A program made the translations under genes and the position numbers. A model generated the notes under the pieces. It was not told the DNA's origin. It saw nothing but the letters and a program-made list of their open reading frames with translations, and made no database searches. DNA of 64,000 nt from Isochrysis galbana (taxonomy: Eukaryota; Haptophyta; Isochrysidales; Isochrysidaceae): assembly GCA_018136815.1 (NCBI GenBank), contig CM030940.1, positions 80,701-144,700 on the forward strand, written 5' to 3'. Shown in pieces: positions 53,018 through 63,938 of this stretch (within the stretch, counting starts at the first letter, position 1; every line of letters starts with the position of its first letter).

Positions 53018-55096
53018 TTAAGAGAAAGGACCCCCAGCCATAAAGGTCTCCAGAGCAGGAGGCTGCATCCCAAACTTGTGGGAAACAATGCTTCCATACA
53101 GGCAGGTATGCATGTTGGTGAACAGATTGGCCACGCGGAGGTACGCTCCGACATCCCGACGCAACAGCTGTTGCGCGCGAGCCAGGTCAAACCAAGGCCA
53201 AAGGTTCGCTACCTTCCCGAACCCCCATTCCGCGCTCACACGAAAGGGGCTCATGACAGAATTGAAAAAAGCTTGCCACGAAAGAAGTGTACCCCTGTAC
53301 ATCCTATACAGGTAAGCTGACATTGGGTAAGCGGAGTCACCAAGCAAGCAATACACGCGCCCGGCTCTAGTGCAACACAAATGCATGATGTGTAGGAGGC
53401 CAGACATGTGCAGCACAAAGGAGTCATGCCGCGATCCATGCACTGGGCCGTAGGCCCATGGCTGAATTCCATTCGGGAATACAATGCCTTGCACTTTCAC
53501 GCCATGGCAACGCTTGTGCCCGGAGAAGTAGACACCTTGTGCACGGATGGGTCGTGCAACGGGCCACAACTTACCATCAATGAAGCCCACCATGTTAGAG
53601 ACTGGGACCCCCATATTCCCGAAAGGAAACGCCCCGAAATCACTATGCACACTATATCTACTAGCGTGGAGATATATCATCACGGATTTCTATAGAATAC
53701 ACTACGACGGTATAGATTTTTCAGAGGAATCGATTCTAATAAGAGTAATAGAAAGATACACCACGCTAAGCAAAGCACTACTCTACACACAAAACACCGA
53801 CTCGGCGAGAACGGCCCAGGCGGGAATGGGAAGGAAACCCAAAAAGAGAATAGACATCAGCGACCTGAGACCCGTGTACACATTGAACGACAGAAATGGG
53901 CTGAAACCCAGCGAGGAGCTAGCTAAGCTGGCCATCAAGCTGGGGATAGCACACGCTGTCGAAGGGGCCAGGGAGTAACACAACAATGGCGAGGGAGCAA
54001 CGTACAAGTCACACAGACAGACAAAAAGAGGCGCACACGCAACCGATGCAGACCATAAACCCAACAAGCACCCAAGTGGGCACGAGACACAGCAACTCGG
54101 AACAAAAGGCCTGCCCAAACCCACACTCCAAACCAGGCCTCAGGTAGTGCACCGAGGCCGGACCCCGGAAACCGAAAAAAAAGGAACGAAGGGGGGCAGG
54201 GGAAGAGGTGGAGGGAGGGAATATAAGGGCGGTGTTAGTTAGAAACGGGAAGACCCGAGACTAGTAGGTGTGTAGCCCAGAATCTTCAGATGTTTTTTTT
54301 TTTTTTTTAGAGACTGGGACCCCCACCCTCACTAGCGCCGCGGCAAAGGCAGGAAAGAGGGGAGAGAAGGCAGAAAAGCCTCGGGAGTCGAGGAGATGAG
54401 GGAAGGTTAGGTGTATGTGGTCCACCACAGCATGATGCGCCGCTGAGATAGCAGCTTCACTACGCCCCGTCTCCCACACAAGAGACGTGGCGGGTCCTGA
54501 GTACAAGAGGAGGGAAGTATTCGTGGAGTTAGAAAGAATGGAGCACATCAACCACTTACAAAGACTTCCTTATCACGCCACATGCCGCGCTCACCTGGCG
54601 TTCGGAAGCGTCGAAGCGTAATGAGGGCGGCCTCCTCGCCACGCATGATGTAGCCGCCGCGCAGCCGCCAGCCGGGCGGCAGTTGCAATGCGTCAATGAA
54701 GCGGCGGAGGTCGGGGAGACGTACGCCAAAGCGGATGTAAACATCCCTGGCGAAGTCGTCCTTGCCCACACCGGCCTCCGCCGCCTCGCGCTCCAGTCGG
54801 GCCACTGAAAGGCGCTGTGGGCCGATGCGCGTCTTCGCAGAGCGTCCCAGAGGGTCAACAGCGACAGCGACGAGGATGCTCTCCTCATCGTCCGCGCTTT
54901 CGCCGGATGAGCCCGCAAGGAGCTCATCCCACAGTCGATCCTCGTCGGCCGCGATCGCCAGCGCCAGCGCCATCTCCGCATCCTCCAGCTCCATCGCTGA
55001 GAAGGGGCGGGTGGGCATGAGTCGGCGCGGCGCCGTGAAACCCGTCGCGCTCTGCCGGCAGGCCTTTTGCAGAACGTTGTTTTCCTCGGGTTTCAC
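53018..55096 (-). pseudogene. Harbinger/PIF-type transposase, split by an intron and a LINE
   Basis: Minus strand. The first segment (55096 to about 54563) ends FGVRLPDLRRFIDALQLPPG, GGYIMRGEEAALITLRRFRT, the N-terminal region of Harbinger-type transposases, and stops at a GTAAGT donor. The second (about 54495-54309) reads LVWETGRSEAAISAAHHAVV then LFPAFAAALVRVGVPVS. After a 695-bp LINE insertion the third (53613-53018) continues NMVGFIDGKLWPVARP, HKRCHGVKVQGIVFPNG, CLLGDSAYPMSAYLY and VSAEWGFGKV, giving the DDE catalytic Asp, Asp and Glu. Subterminal GTGAAACCC repeats lie upstream at 55100-55165. The acceptor before the second segment does not keep phase cleanly, a further sign of decay. Confidence 0.85.
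53597..54325 (+). mobile_element. 5'-truncated LINE insertion with 17-bp target duplication
   Basis: The insertion (53614-54308) is flanked by AGAGACTGGGACCCCCA at 53597-53613 and 54309-54325. It contains the last part of the LINE ORF (YLLAWRYIITDFYRIHYD to LGIAHAVEGARE, stop at 53978), the same C-terminus as the LINE at 59.8 kb (YLLAWRYITTHSYRVHYE..LGVEHLV), then the shared 3' UTR and a T17-18 tail. It disrupts the Harbinger gene. The T-type tail on the coding strand is unusual for an L1-like LINE. Confidence 0.92.
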
Positions 55097-55164
55097 CCAG
55101 CTTTACTCGGTAGTCGAGCAAGTGAAACCCCGGAGTGAAACCCGAATGAAACCCGAGTGAAACC

Positions 55165-56237
55165 TTCTCAAAAACCCTCTATTTCTGCCGAGTGGTCCTT
55201 TTGCGAGGCGGTTGAAACTCCGTCGCGACGGAGGCAGAGAGCACGTCTTGTCACCCGCTGTTTCAACCGTTGCAAAAAATCCCTCTATCGCTGATGAAGA
55301 ATACTGTTGCTGCCTCGTGCCTGCGAAAGACTTCGTCGACGTTGATGTCGCAGCTGATGAAAACTACTGTTGACTCGCGGTATATAGTATATTCATTTGC
55401 GCCGACGCGAGCGGTTTCGCTAAGCCCACTGAGGACCTTCCTCAACACACAATGGTAGCCGGGGGCCTGCGAGGGGGGAGGTATAATCAAGTGCATACTT
55501 ATTTTTGTCTGTGCCTTGGGATTTGGTGCGGTCATGCGTGTCGTGACTTGGCGTGTTAGTGCAAGTCTTGTGAGAGTAGAGGCACTAACGCTCAAGAATG
55601 TGAAATAGTCCGTTTACGATAATACCAATCGAGGAATTATATGACATAACAATATAATATTCTAACACTGACACTCCCCAGTCTTCCATGAGGCACAGAC
55701 CTAGCCTCTCACTAGACCTGATCCAGAATCTCCCTCAGGTACTCTCATGCGTGTCAAGGCATAGAGAACCTGATCCCGCTCGACGCCAAGAAACGCGCAT
55801 ACGTGGGCTCACCTTGAGTCTGTCCAATATTCGACGGAACGCGACCTAAGCGTGCCGGAGCCGAAGCGCTCGAATGTCGCAGGCCGCCGCCCCGCAAGAC
55901 AACGACGTTGACCTGCCTCCCCCGCCTTCCCAGCAGCCACAGAGACGGGGCGGGAGCAGACCAATGTCTTTTCCCCCTCTGATATTACATATTCTTATTA
56001 TGAATGAGCGTGAGTGCCGCTACTGCCACTAGCCTTGCACCAACACGACAAGCCACGAAACTCTTCAAGTATCACGCACTGTTGCATCGAGCACGATACA
56101 CGTTGATAGCCCTGATGTGCTCACGACACAAGAGTGAGCCCTAGTGGATGCGGTCATGTGATGCAGACGCTTCGCACGTCGGCACATTTCGAGAATGTAC
56201 ACGGAGTGGTGGCGCACAGTGCAAGGCACTCATAATG
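55165..56237. other. Intergenic
   Basis: No gene called. A minus-strand frame at 55263-55595 contains ARVGANEYTIYRESTVVFIS, unrecognised. Repeat-like phrase TATTCGACGGAACGCGACCT at 55826-55845 is shared with 6.39 kb, and a triplet-like GTGCCGCTACTGCCACTAG at 56011 resembles phrases at 21.4 and 26.6 kb. Confidence 0.35.
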
Positions 56238-57809
56238 TTATGCTACAAGTGCGTCGAAAAAGGCCTCCTCGAGCTCGGGCCAAGTACAATTGATGAGGGG
56301 TAGAGTGGAAGATTCCTCAGCGGTGTCTTCCTCATCGAGCACCGGGGATGCTGAAACGCTGTCAAGGCGCGACGGCTCCTCCTGGGCAAGAATAGGCGCG
56401 GCCGAGCCCAGTGCACACGCGCCGCCGGCAATAGCAGCGTCTGCATGTTGCCACGCCCTTGCGTGCTGCATCTGAATGGCTTGCACAGCGTGCGTGGCAG
56501 TTGGTGTTGGAGGCGATGTTAGATGCATCAAGTAGGAGCTTCCCACCCGACGCAGCTTGGATACAAACTCGTTGCAAAGCTCGCGCCCGCCGCCCGCCGC
56601 CTGCTCGGCGCGGCAAACGAAGTACTCTTGCTCTAGCTGCCGCCCGGTGTCGCGAAAGATTCCTTGATCGACGGTACTGAAGAAGAGGTCAGGATCGGGG
56701 AGCCAGGCCTTGCGGGTTCTCGTCACCGGCAGCGTGACGATCAGCTGCTCCCAGGCGTCACGCGCCTTCAATAGTTGGGCATCGTTGTTGTTAGATGAGC
56801 CAGCAGCGTTGCTTATTGATGGTGCGCACTTTGTTGTCTGACATCCATCGCCGGGGCCCGAACTTGTCCGGATGGCACCAAGGACGCCAATCGTCGAGGG
56901 CGGAGTGGCGGTTACCATCATCGGTATGGGCTTGGCGTGAGCATGTTGAGAAGTTCTGACCTCAGCCTCAGCATACCCGTCGGAGTTCCCGTCGCTCTGA
57001 ACGACATAGCGTCGGCTGTTACGTGCGTATTTGGCGTGTGGAGCTTGGCCAGCTTCGGTGGCCATTCGCTTGCGCCCTGCGCTCATCTTGAGCTGGACGT
57101 GCTGGTGGGCTACGACTTTCATTGATCGATCATTGTCTGCCCAGCAGGAGGCGCGTTTGCCGGGCGAGCCCGACGGGGCGTGACCCTTGGACAGGGTCTT
57201 ATTGACAAGCCTCGCGGCCATGTGTGGCGAAACTGGGCTGCCACACTCCTCCAGGTCGACAGCCCGTCGAGTCTGTCTGAGTCGATGGAACTGGTGCGAC
57301 TGTGGGAAGGTGCTCATTATGCTGGAGTAGGTAGAGTGTGGACCTGGCGGCAGAAGTGCTCGCTCGCGCGCGGACAGGGGCGGTTGGAAGTCGTCGAGAA
57401 TACATTGGTCAAAACGTGACCGCTCCAGCTCCTTAGCGCGGTCAAGCTCGATCAGCTGGCTATGGGCGCCGTCTGCGCAGAGCAAGGCTTCGAGGTGGTG
57501 CAGCCAGTGGGAGTCCTCTCGGGCAAAGGGCTCGAGGCAGGGGTCACGATCTTGGTGGTGAAGCGGCTCCCACTGCATCGCCGCCCTCCGCGGCGGCACA
57601 CTCGCGCTGCGGTCCGCGTTCAGGTCGTGCGGGCGGCCGAGAGCCAGCATCCTCCTCCCCCCCTCGCCGGCCCCCCCCTCCCCCTCCCCCCCCCCTTCCA
57701 CTTCCACCAAATCATCGCTGAGATCCGAACCATCGCCTCCCCGTCGTCGACTTGATAAGCAAAGCCGGGCGATCCACACCGCCGGGGTGTGGACAGTCGA
57801 CGGATTCAT
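56238..57809 (-). CDS. Lineage-specific protein, paralogue B
   Basis: A 523-residue single-exon paralogue of the 19.2-20.9 kb gene. Conserved blocks: LGRPHDLNADRS, EPLHHQDRDPCLEP, EDSHWLHHLEALLCADG, KMSAGRKRMAT, LKARDAWEQLIVTLPV, KAWLPDPDLFF, VDQGIFRDTGRQLEQEY, CRAEQAAGGGRELC, SPPTPTAT and a final WPELEEAFFDALVA. The DLN motif keeps only HDLN. The most upstream residues (MNPSTVHTPAVW) are not shared, so the likelier start is MLALGRPHDLN. Diverged middle and conserved ends argue for selection on both copies rather than recent mobile duplication. Function unknown. Confidence 0.65.
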   Translation of the reverse strand: MNPSTVHTPAVWIARLCLSSRRRGGDGSDLSDDLVEVEGGGEGEGGAGEGGRRMLALGRPHDLNADRSASVPPRRAAMQWEPLHHQDRDPCLEPFAREDSHWLHHLEALLCADGAHSQLIELDRAKELERSRFDQCILDDFQPPLSARERALLPPGPHSTYSSIMSTFPQSHQFHRLRQTRRAVDLEECGSPVSPHMAARLVNKTLSKGHAPSGSPGKRASCWADNDRSMKVVAHQHVQLKMSAGRKRMATEAGQAPHAKYARNSRRYVVQSDGNSDGYAEAEVRTSQHAHAKPIPMMVTATPPSTIGVLGAIRTSSGPGDGCQTTKCAPSISNAAGSSNNNDAQLLKARDAWEQLIVTLPVTRTRKAWLPDPDLFFSTVDQGIFRDTGRQLEQEYFVCRAEQAAGGGRELCNEFVSKLRRVGSSYLMHLTSPPTPTATHAVQAIQMQHARAWQHADAAIAGGACALGSAAPILAQEEPSRLDSVSASPVLDEEDTAEESSTLPLINCTWPELEEAFFDALVA

Positions 57810-58370
57810 CTCTCGAGGGAATCCTTGATGAAGCGTGGGCCTCGCATCCAGCTCCGCCGAGCTCCGCCCAATTCTCGTGCCACTCGGCGCCGCTAGACTG
57901 GGTGTGGCCGAGCTTCTTCGATGGGGGGAGAGAGGGATGATCTTCTACAAGACTGGGAGAAGAGTGACACAAAATTTAGGGGAGATTTACTATGTTTGAC
58001 GAACCATTTTAGGTGGTAGTCTGAAGAAATGCCCCCCCCGGTAAGCGGTAGAAGGGGCGCAACGAAGACTACCGGTAGCTTTAACTCCTTACTGCCGAAG
58101 CGCCAAAATTGGAGCTTCCGCACCCTTTTCTTCTCTACTGCTCGCTACCGGCTTACCCCCAGCCCACCAGCTCTCAGGGGAGCTTCAGGGACATCCCTCG
58201 GCACATTCGGGTAGCCATACAAGCTGAAGAGTAGGTCATCTTTACATGAATTAAAAGGTTAATGGGGGGGGAAATCGTGCTCCAATCTTGGAGCTGACTG
58301 ATCTGACGTAAAATATGCGTTCCGCGAAAGACCGGAGGTCGCTGTCACTGACAAAATTCGAGGCTTTTAG
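57810..58370. other. Intergenic
   Basis: No gene recognised. TTAACTCCTTACTGCCG..GAAGCGCCAA at 58080-58112 is a dispersed repeat also at 40.26 kb. Confidence 0.4.
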
Positions 58371-58379
58371 GGGAAAACG

Positions 58380-59053
58380 TTGCCCGAGTGCGAGCGAGAG
58401 CCACCGCGGCCCGCGCATCTGCGGCCACTTGGAGTACTTGGACCGGTGGCCGATGTATGGCGCGGGGTACGATCCTGGCGGCCTGGGCGACTGAGGCACA
58501 CACCTGAACCACCGGCAATCCGCGGGCAGCAAGGCCGGTGCGACAGCAACAGCACAGAAGCCCCCTCTGTGTGCCGTGAGAGTCGAGCGTGAGGGAGAGT
58601 GCCACTGGAAGTGCCCAGTGCATGACAAGGAGGTCAAGGAGGTGGAGGAGGCGAGGCGATCGCCTCTGCCACCAAGGCAGATGGCAAGGAGGTGCACGCG
58701 GGAGTTTGTGCGGGGCCGCCACCTGGTAGGGTCAAAGTACTACTCGTACGCGGAGTGCGAGTGCTTCGTGGGGCTGAAGTCCAATGTGGTCAGGCTCAAA
58801 AGGCTACGGCAGATGTTTGCATCGGCGCCGCAGCCCAGCCTCTGTGACCTCGCGGTTGGCATGCGTGTTGTGGCGCGAGCGCGCAGGAATAATGGCACAG
58901 CGCTGTCGTCACCAGCTGAAGTGAGTAGCTTCAGCTGGTGAGATCACGGAGATTAGGGAGGACGGACAACTAGAGTTGTGTAGCAGCACTGGCTCGAGAT
59001 TCTATGTCTATGTGCCTGATGTGCGTGTGATTCCCGATTTCCTTCCTGAGTGA
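58380..59053 (+). pseudogene. Unknown chromatin-type gene fragment, broken
   Basis: Protein-like reading in pieces: GHLEYLDRWPMYGAGYDPGG (about 58420-58490), HWKCPVHDKEVKEVEEARRS, VRGRHLVGSKYYSYAECECF, VGLKSNVVRLKRLRQMF and LAVGMRVVARARRNNGTALS (58600-58915). It then continues in another frame as GEITEIREDGQLELCSSTGS, RFYVYVPDVRVIPDFLPE with a stop at 59053. The frames are separated by a 19-bp segment GAAGTGAGTAGCTTCAGCT at 58918-58936 bounded by AGCT repeats. The last part resembles a Tudor-like fold by pattern only. Probably a disabled copy. Confidence 0.35.
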
Positions 59054-59439
59054 ACACTTGCTTTGTATTCACACCGCACGACCGCAAAGTCGTTAAACTA
59101 ACACCGCCTTCACCATTCACATAGCAGTAGTTGATAGAGATGTGTGCATGGGGGCCCGTACCTGGGCTCTTCGGGGACGGGATGGCCGGTCCACGTGGCA
59201 TAGCGTCTTCCACCCACGGGAGCGTCGTCGTGGCATGGAGGCCTTCCCGTTTCCGCGCCTGTAGCACAGGACTGGCCACCATGTGCAGGTCTCTAAGTAT
59301 AGTAAGCACCCCCAACAAGACCGCTCCCATCCCAGTCACACTCACTTGTGAATTTGTGTGGCACATCCCACAAATATGCCCTTGGGAAATGGTGGGGGGG
59401 TTGAGAGGGCGCGCGACCGAAACTTACATCCAAACAATG

Positions 59440-61035
59440 GAATAAAAAAAACAGAAAACATCGGAAGATTCAGATTCAGGGCTACGACACCTACTATCGG
59501 CCGGTTCCTTACGCCTTCTATCTGACATCGCCCCTATTCCCTTCACTCCTCTCCTTCTCCCCATCGTTCCTTTGTCTTCGGTTTCCGGTGGTGCGCTACC
59601 TTTGGCCCGGTTCGGGCGGTGGGTTGCAGGAGGGCCTGTTGTGTTCCGTGTTCTGGCCCCTCTGGCCTCTGGCAGTGTTGCCTTCTGTTGCGTCCGTGGT
59701 GTCTTCCCCCCACTCACGTTGTTTACGTTTTGTAGTTGGTGCAGTTGTTTTTGGGCGTCATGTTGTTCATCCGCGTGTTTTCAGTTCCCCGTGCGCGCCG
59801 TTTGTCGTTCGTTTGGCATATATATCCTTTGTTTCTGTCGTTGTGGTTCGCACTAGGTGCTCCACTCCGAGCTCTTCGGCGAGGCTCAGTATTTCTGTGC
59901 TTGGTATTAGGTTGTCGTCTTCGTAGTGTACCCTGTAAGAATGGGTGGTAATGTATCGCCACGCGAGTAGATACGGGATGGCGGTAGCTGGTGGCACGGA
60001 GGAGCTGTCCAAACAATGGAGTAACACGTGGCCAATCATAGGCATAGACCCTGCAGACACCAGCAACGCATCCACTCGCCCACAAATCACGACGACCCCT
60101 CTGACCCACACCGTCAAAAAAGAAGTGACCGGCAGGCCTGTCGAGACCCCACAAATGGAACAAGGCCAAGGTAGTGCAGCTAAGTATCCGGAGCATGGGT
60201 GGCTACCTGGGTAGCAAAAAGGTCTTTGGAATGGTGTGTTTTGACCCTGAAGGTCTATGTCCATGAGCTTCTCTAAGTATTCGAAGACAGGGGCTATGGA
60301 GGGGCATTCCGCTAGGTGGGTAGAGGATTCCGGCTCGGTCTTACAAAAGCGGCAAGAGGGATCGGCCCCTTGGTACCTGTTGTAGGTGTTAATTCTTCTA
60401 TGGAGGATGTGCTTGAAGTGTAGGTGGGAATCTCGCGGAGTTAAGAAGTTAAATTGGTACAATTGTGATATTTTAGGCCATAATTTAGGAGGGATGGGGA
60501 ACCGCGCCTCCCATGCCTTGATGGCTTTTTGTTTTTTTACTTTTCGGCGGCTAGCAAAGTATTTGGTCAAGATCTTCACATTGAGCGAATCAAGGGGTTT
60601 TTTGTGTGGGAGGAGTTGGTATTCTTGAGGGACCGGGTAGGCTAGTTCGGCCGGGCCGTCCAGCGCATTGCCCCAATGTAAAGGGGTGGAGAGAGATGCT
60701 CTCTCCAAGGGTGCGTTGGTTTGTCCGATATTGTAGGGTTCACCTAAGATGTTGAGATTGATTTTGAACCAGCTGTCGCCAATTTGGGCGAGGTATTCGG
60801 ATTGTGGAGTGGTGTAAAAGGTGGCTTCATCTAGATTGTCCGGGTCAAAGGGGGGACCAAGGTCTCTCTCATGTTCGTTGTTATCTTGGGTTGGATTTGG
60901 CTTGAGGAGAGCGGAGGCATATGTGGGGTGGTCCTCCATTAGGGTGTTGTTTGCCCATATTTCTATGTTTGTCCACGAGGGCCACGGTCCCTCAGCACTA
61001 GGATTGAACAAGCATTGACTCGAAAACTCTGACAA
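59440..61035 (-). mobile_element. LINE relic: ORF C-terminal half and 3' UTR
   Basis: A minus-strand ORF of 422 residues (61035-59767). Its middle, LTPRDSHLHFKHILHRRINT then DPSCRFCKTEPESSTHLAEC, contains the CysXXCys..His..Cys zinc-knuckle-like motif found after the RT in many non-LTR retrotransposons. The C-terminus (YLLAWRYITTHSYRVHYE to HLVRTTTTETK) is shared with the LINE fragment at 53.66-53.98 kb. The 3' UTR ends GTAGCCCTGAATCTGAATCT, TCCGATGTT and a T-rich tail at 59440-59460. RT and endonuclease domains are missing, so it is 5'-truncated. Confidence 0.8.
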
Positions 61036-61167
61036 GTAGTACTGTAGCCATTATTGTACTAGTATTCCGTATTCCTATCTAAATAAACTAAGCTCTGCCA
61101 GGCTGAGAGGACGCTGCTGGACGGAAGGAAGACGCATTTTTTTTTCGGTTTTCTTTTGCGCGGCGCG

Positions 61168-63938
61168 ATGGGGTGCGAGGCGGTGGTGCTGTTCGGCTCT
61201 CAGACGGGGACAGCGGAGGACGTGGCGGAGGGGCTGGCGGGAGGCGCGAGCGAGCGGGGGGTGGAGGTACGGTGCGTCTCGATGGATGCATACGATGTGC
61301 GCGTCGCGCCCGCCGCTGTAGAGAGAGGGAGAGTGAGGGAGGGAAGGCGAAGGAGAGGATGGGCAGGGAAGGGAGGGAGGGAGGAGGGCGAGAGGGAGGG
61401 AAAGGGGGAAAGGGAGGGAGGGAAGGGGGAGAAAGGGAGGGAGGGGGAGGAAAGGGGGAGGGAAGGGAGGACGGGAAGGAGGGAGAGCAGGAAGGAAGAG
61501 GAGCGCTTTGGTATTGAGTGCTGCGGAGCCGGTTCGAAGATGTGGGATCACGGCAGAGGTCCTGCACTGTGCAGACAGCTGCTGATCTTGTTGCTGCTGG
61601 CTATTGTGATGGCATTGAGCTGCCTTGCTTCCACAATAGAATAGGGGGCAAGATATGGAGGACGCACTTTGGAAAGGATAATCGGAAATTGAGAGGTATT
61701 GGCCAAGCCCGACCTGTCTCTCACCCACTGCCGCCTTTTGCCAACCTTGCAGCTGCGTTCGCTGCCTCGCGAACGACTCGCCATCTTCGTCGTCTCGACT
61801 ACGGGCGAGGGCGAGGTGCCCGACGCGATGCGGCCTTTTTGGACCTTTCTCCTTCGCCGCGACCTTCCCGCTGGAGCGTTGGGGTCGCTGCGATACGCCA
61901 CCTTCGGGCTGGGAGACTCAGGGTACCCCAAGTTCAACTATGCTGCTAAGCGTCTCCATAGGCGCCTCGCGCAGCTAGGCGCCACGCCCCTGTTGCCCTG
62001 TGGACTCGGAGACGACCAGGTGCGGCCCACTCGTTGCCACATCCTGTTCACCCCCTCGTCTCCAACGGCCGGCCGACTGTACCCCTCCAGACACACACCC
62101 AGCGGGCGGGCTTTCCTCTACCACCACCCCTTGTAGGACAACGCTGGCTTGGATGAGGCCCTCCACCCGTGGTGCGAGGCTCTGTGGCCGCAGATTGAGA
62201 GTGTGCTCGGTCGAAAACTAAGGCCGCCACCGCCAGCGGACGCGATTCCCGCCCCGCGATATACCCTCACTCCTATCGTTGAGACGAGCCAACGGGATGA
62301 CGTCGACTTCTCGTCCGTAGCTAGGGGCGCCGCCACCCCGTGCACTGGCCCTGAAGCCGGGCGATTCGCTGGGACTGGCGCTCCGGCTGGGGCGGACCAG
62401 CCGCCTTCGGCACACAACCCCTGGAGTGCGCGCGTGTTAGTGAATATACGGATAACGCGCGAGGGCCAGCCGCGTGAGGTGAGGTTGCACTGCGGTCACA
62501 CAACCTTGGAGCACTCGTTCAAGTCGCCCCCATTTAGTCGCACGCGTGCGGCCTGCCAAAGCAGATGCGTCGCCGAGGCCTCCTCACTGCGCTCGAGCCA
62601 CACACCCATGCCGCGCTATGCACCCATCATGGCATTGAATCTGCCCGCCTTTGCAGGTACGCCATCTCGAGGTGGACCTCGCTGGTTTCCCTGTTGCTCA
62701 CCAACCAGGCGACGCTCTGGCCGTGCTCCCACGCAACGATCCAGAGGCCACCAAGGCGTTGCTTGATGCGCTTGGAATAGTTCAGCCACACGCGCGTTTC
62801 CGGCTGCAACCTTCCAGCCCACTGTGGCGCACCTGGCGCGGAATGGAGAACACCTCCGCCTTTGAGCTCTTCCACCGGGTACTCGACGTATTCGGTGTCG
62901 CGCGCCGGCCTTTCTTTGAGCGGCTGGCCCGCTTCGCCACCGATCCGGACGAGCGCGAACGACTTGCCGAGTTTGGTGCGTCCCTGTCGGCCCGGCCCCG
63001 CCGTACCGCCCACAACGTCATACGCGAGACCAGCCGTGCCCAACCTCGCATGATGGCGTCCGTCATTCACCCCCCATTGCCAACGCACATGCTGCAGGCT
63101 CAGCGACAGCATGGGCGGAATTGGAGGTGTACGCGCTACGTCCTCGTCGCACTATGGCCGAGGTCCTCCATGACTTCCGCTCGGCGCGCCCGCCGCTTGA
63201 ACGCTACGCTGAGATCATCCCGCCTCTGCGGCATCGCTACTTCTCCATCGCCTCGTCACCGCTATTGCACCCTGGGGTCGCTCACCTCACCGTTGCTGTC
63301 GTTTCGTACCGGACCATTATGCAGGCGCCACGGAAAGGTGAGTCCCCTTCCGCTGCCTCAATGCGCTCCGTCATAGTGACGTTCATGGCCTCAGGACTGG
63401 CTGCGCAGCCTCAACTGTGCCCAAGCTGCACGCAGTTGCCAATTTCACCGCCTGAGCCCTGACCCCGACGTGGATAGGCGTTTGCTCCAACTACCTCGCA
63501 AAGCTCTCGCCCGGCGAGTCGGTATCCGTATGGTTGCGCCGTGGTTGCCTTCGACTGCCGCCAGCGCCACCGTCAACGCCCACGACGCACCTGAACGGAC
63601 CACTACTCTTGGTCGGCCCCGGCACCGGCATCGCACCGCTACGCGCAATCATCCAACACCGGCACGCTGAGCGATTACGCGACGCGGGCGCGCTTCCCAT
63701 AGCGCCCGGCTCGGGCTGTGGCACATCGGCTGCAGTCCCGCAGGCGCCTGATCCTGCTCCTACTTCTCATTGCGTTCTCTACTTTGGCTGCCGTTGCCGA
63801 GGTGACGACTTTTTATACGCGGCAGAATGGGACGAGTATGCACGGCAGGGTACCCTGGCCGATGTGCATGTCGCCTTCTCGCGTGAGGGACCCAAGAAGG
63901 TGTACGTCCAGCACCGGATGGCCGAGTCTCACCTCAAA
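61168..63938 (+). CDS. NADPH-dependent diflavin oxidoreductase (Tah18/NDOR1 type), 3' end outside window
   Basis: Passes electrons from NADPH through FAD and FMN, in yeast and animals to Dre2/CIAPIN1 for cytosolic Fe-S cluster assembly. Exons 61168-61296, 61753-62019, 62137-62478, 62657-62975, 63104-63337 and 63478-63938 keep phase. FMN domain: VLFGSQTGTAEDVAEGL, VVSTTGEGEVPDAMRPFW, FGLGDSGYPKFNYAAKRL. FAD domain: NPWSARVLVNIRIT, HQPGDALAVLPRN, LRPRRTMAEVLHDF, HRYFSIASSP. NADPH domain: GPLLLVGPGTGIAPLRA, CVLYFGCRC, VAFSREGPKKVYVQHRM. The last exon ends at a GTACAA donor; the C-terminal aromatic end lies beyond 64000. PRRT..EVL.DF and the short FMN-FAD linker favour NDOR1 over cytochrome P450 reductase. 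No membrane anchor. Intron 1 is GA-rich. Confidence 0.93.
61320..61500 (+). repeat. GA-rich tract inside intron 1 of the diflavin reductase gene
   Basis: GGGAGG/GAGAGGGA repeats, nearly free of pyrimidines. It is a purine tract on the coding strand, unlike the pyrimidine tracts preceding the F-box and PHD genes. Confidence 0.8.
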
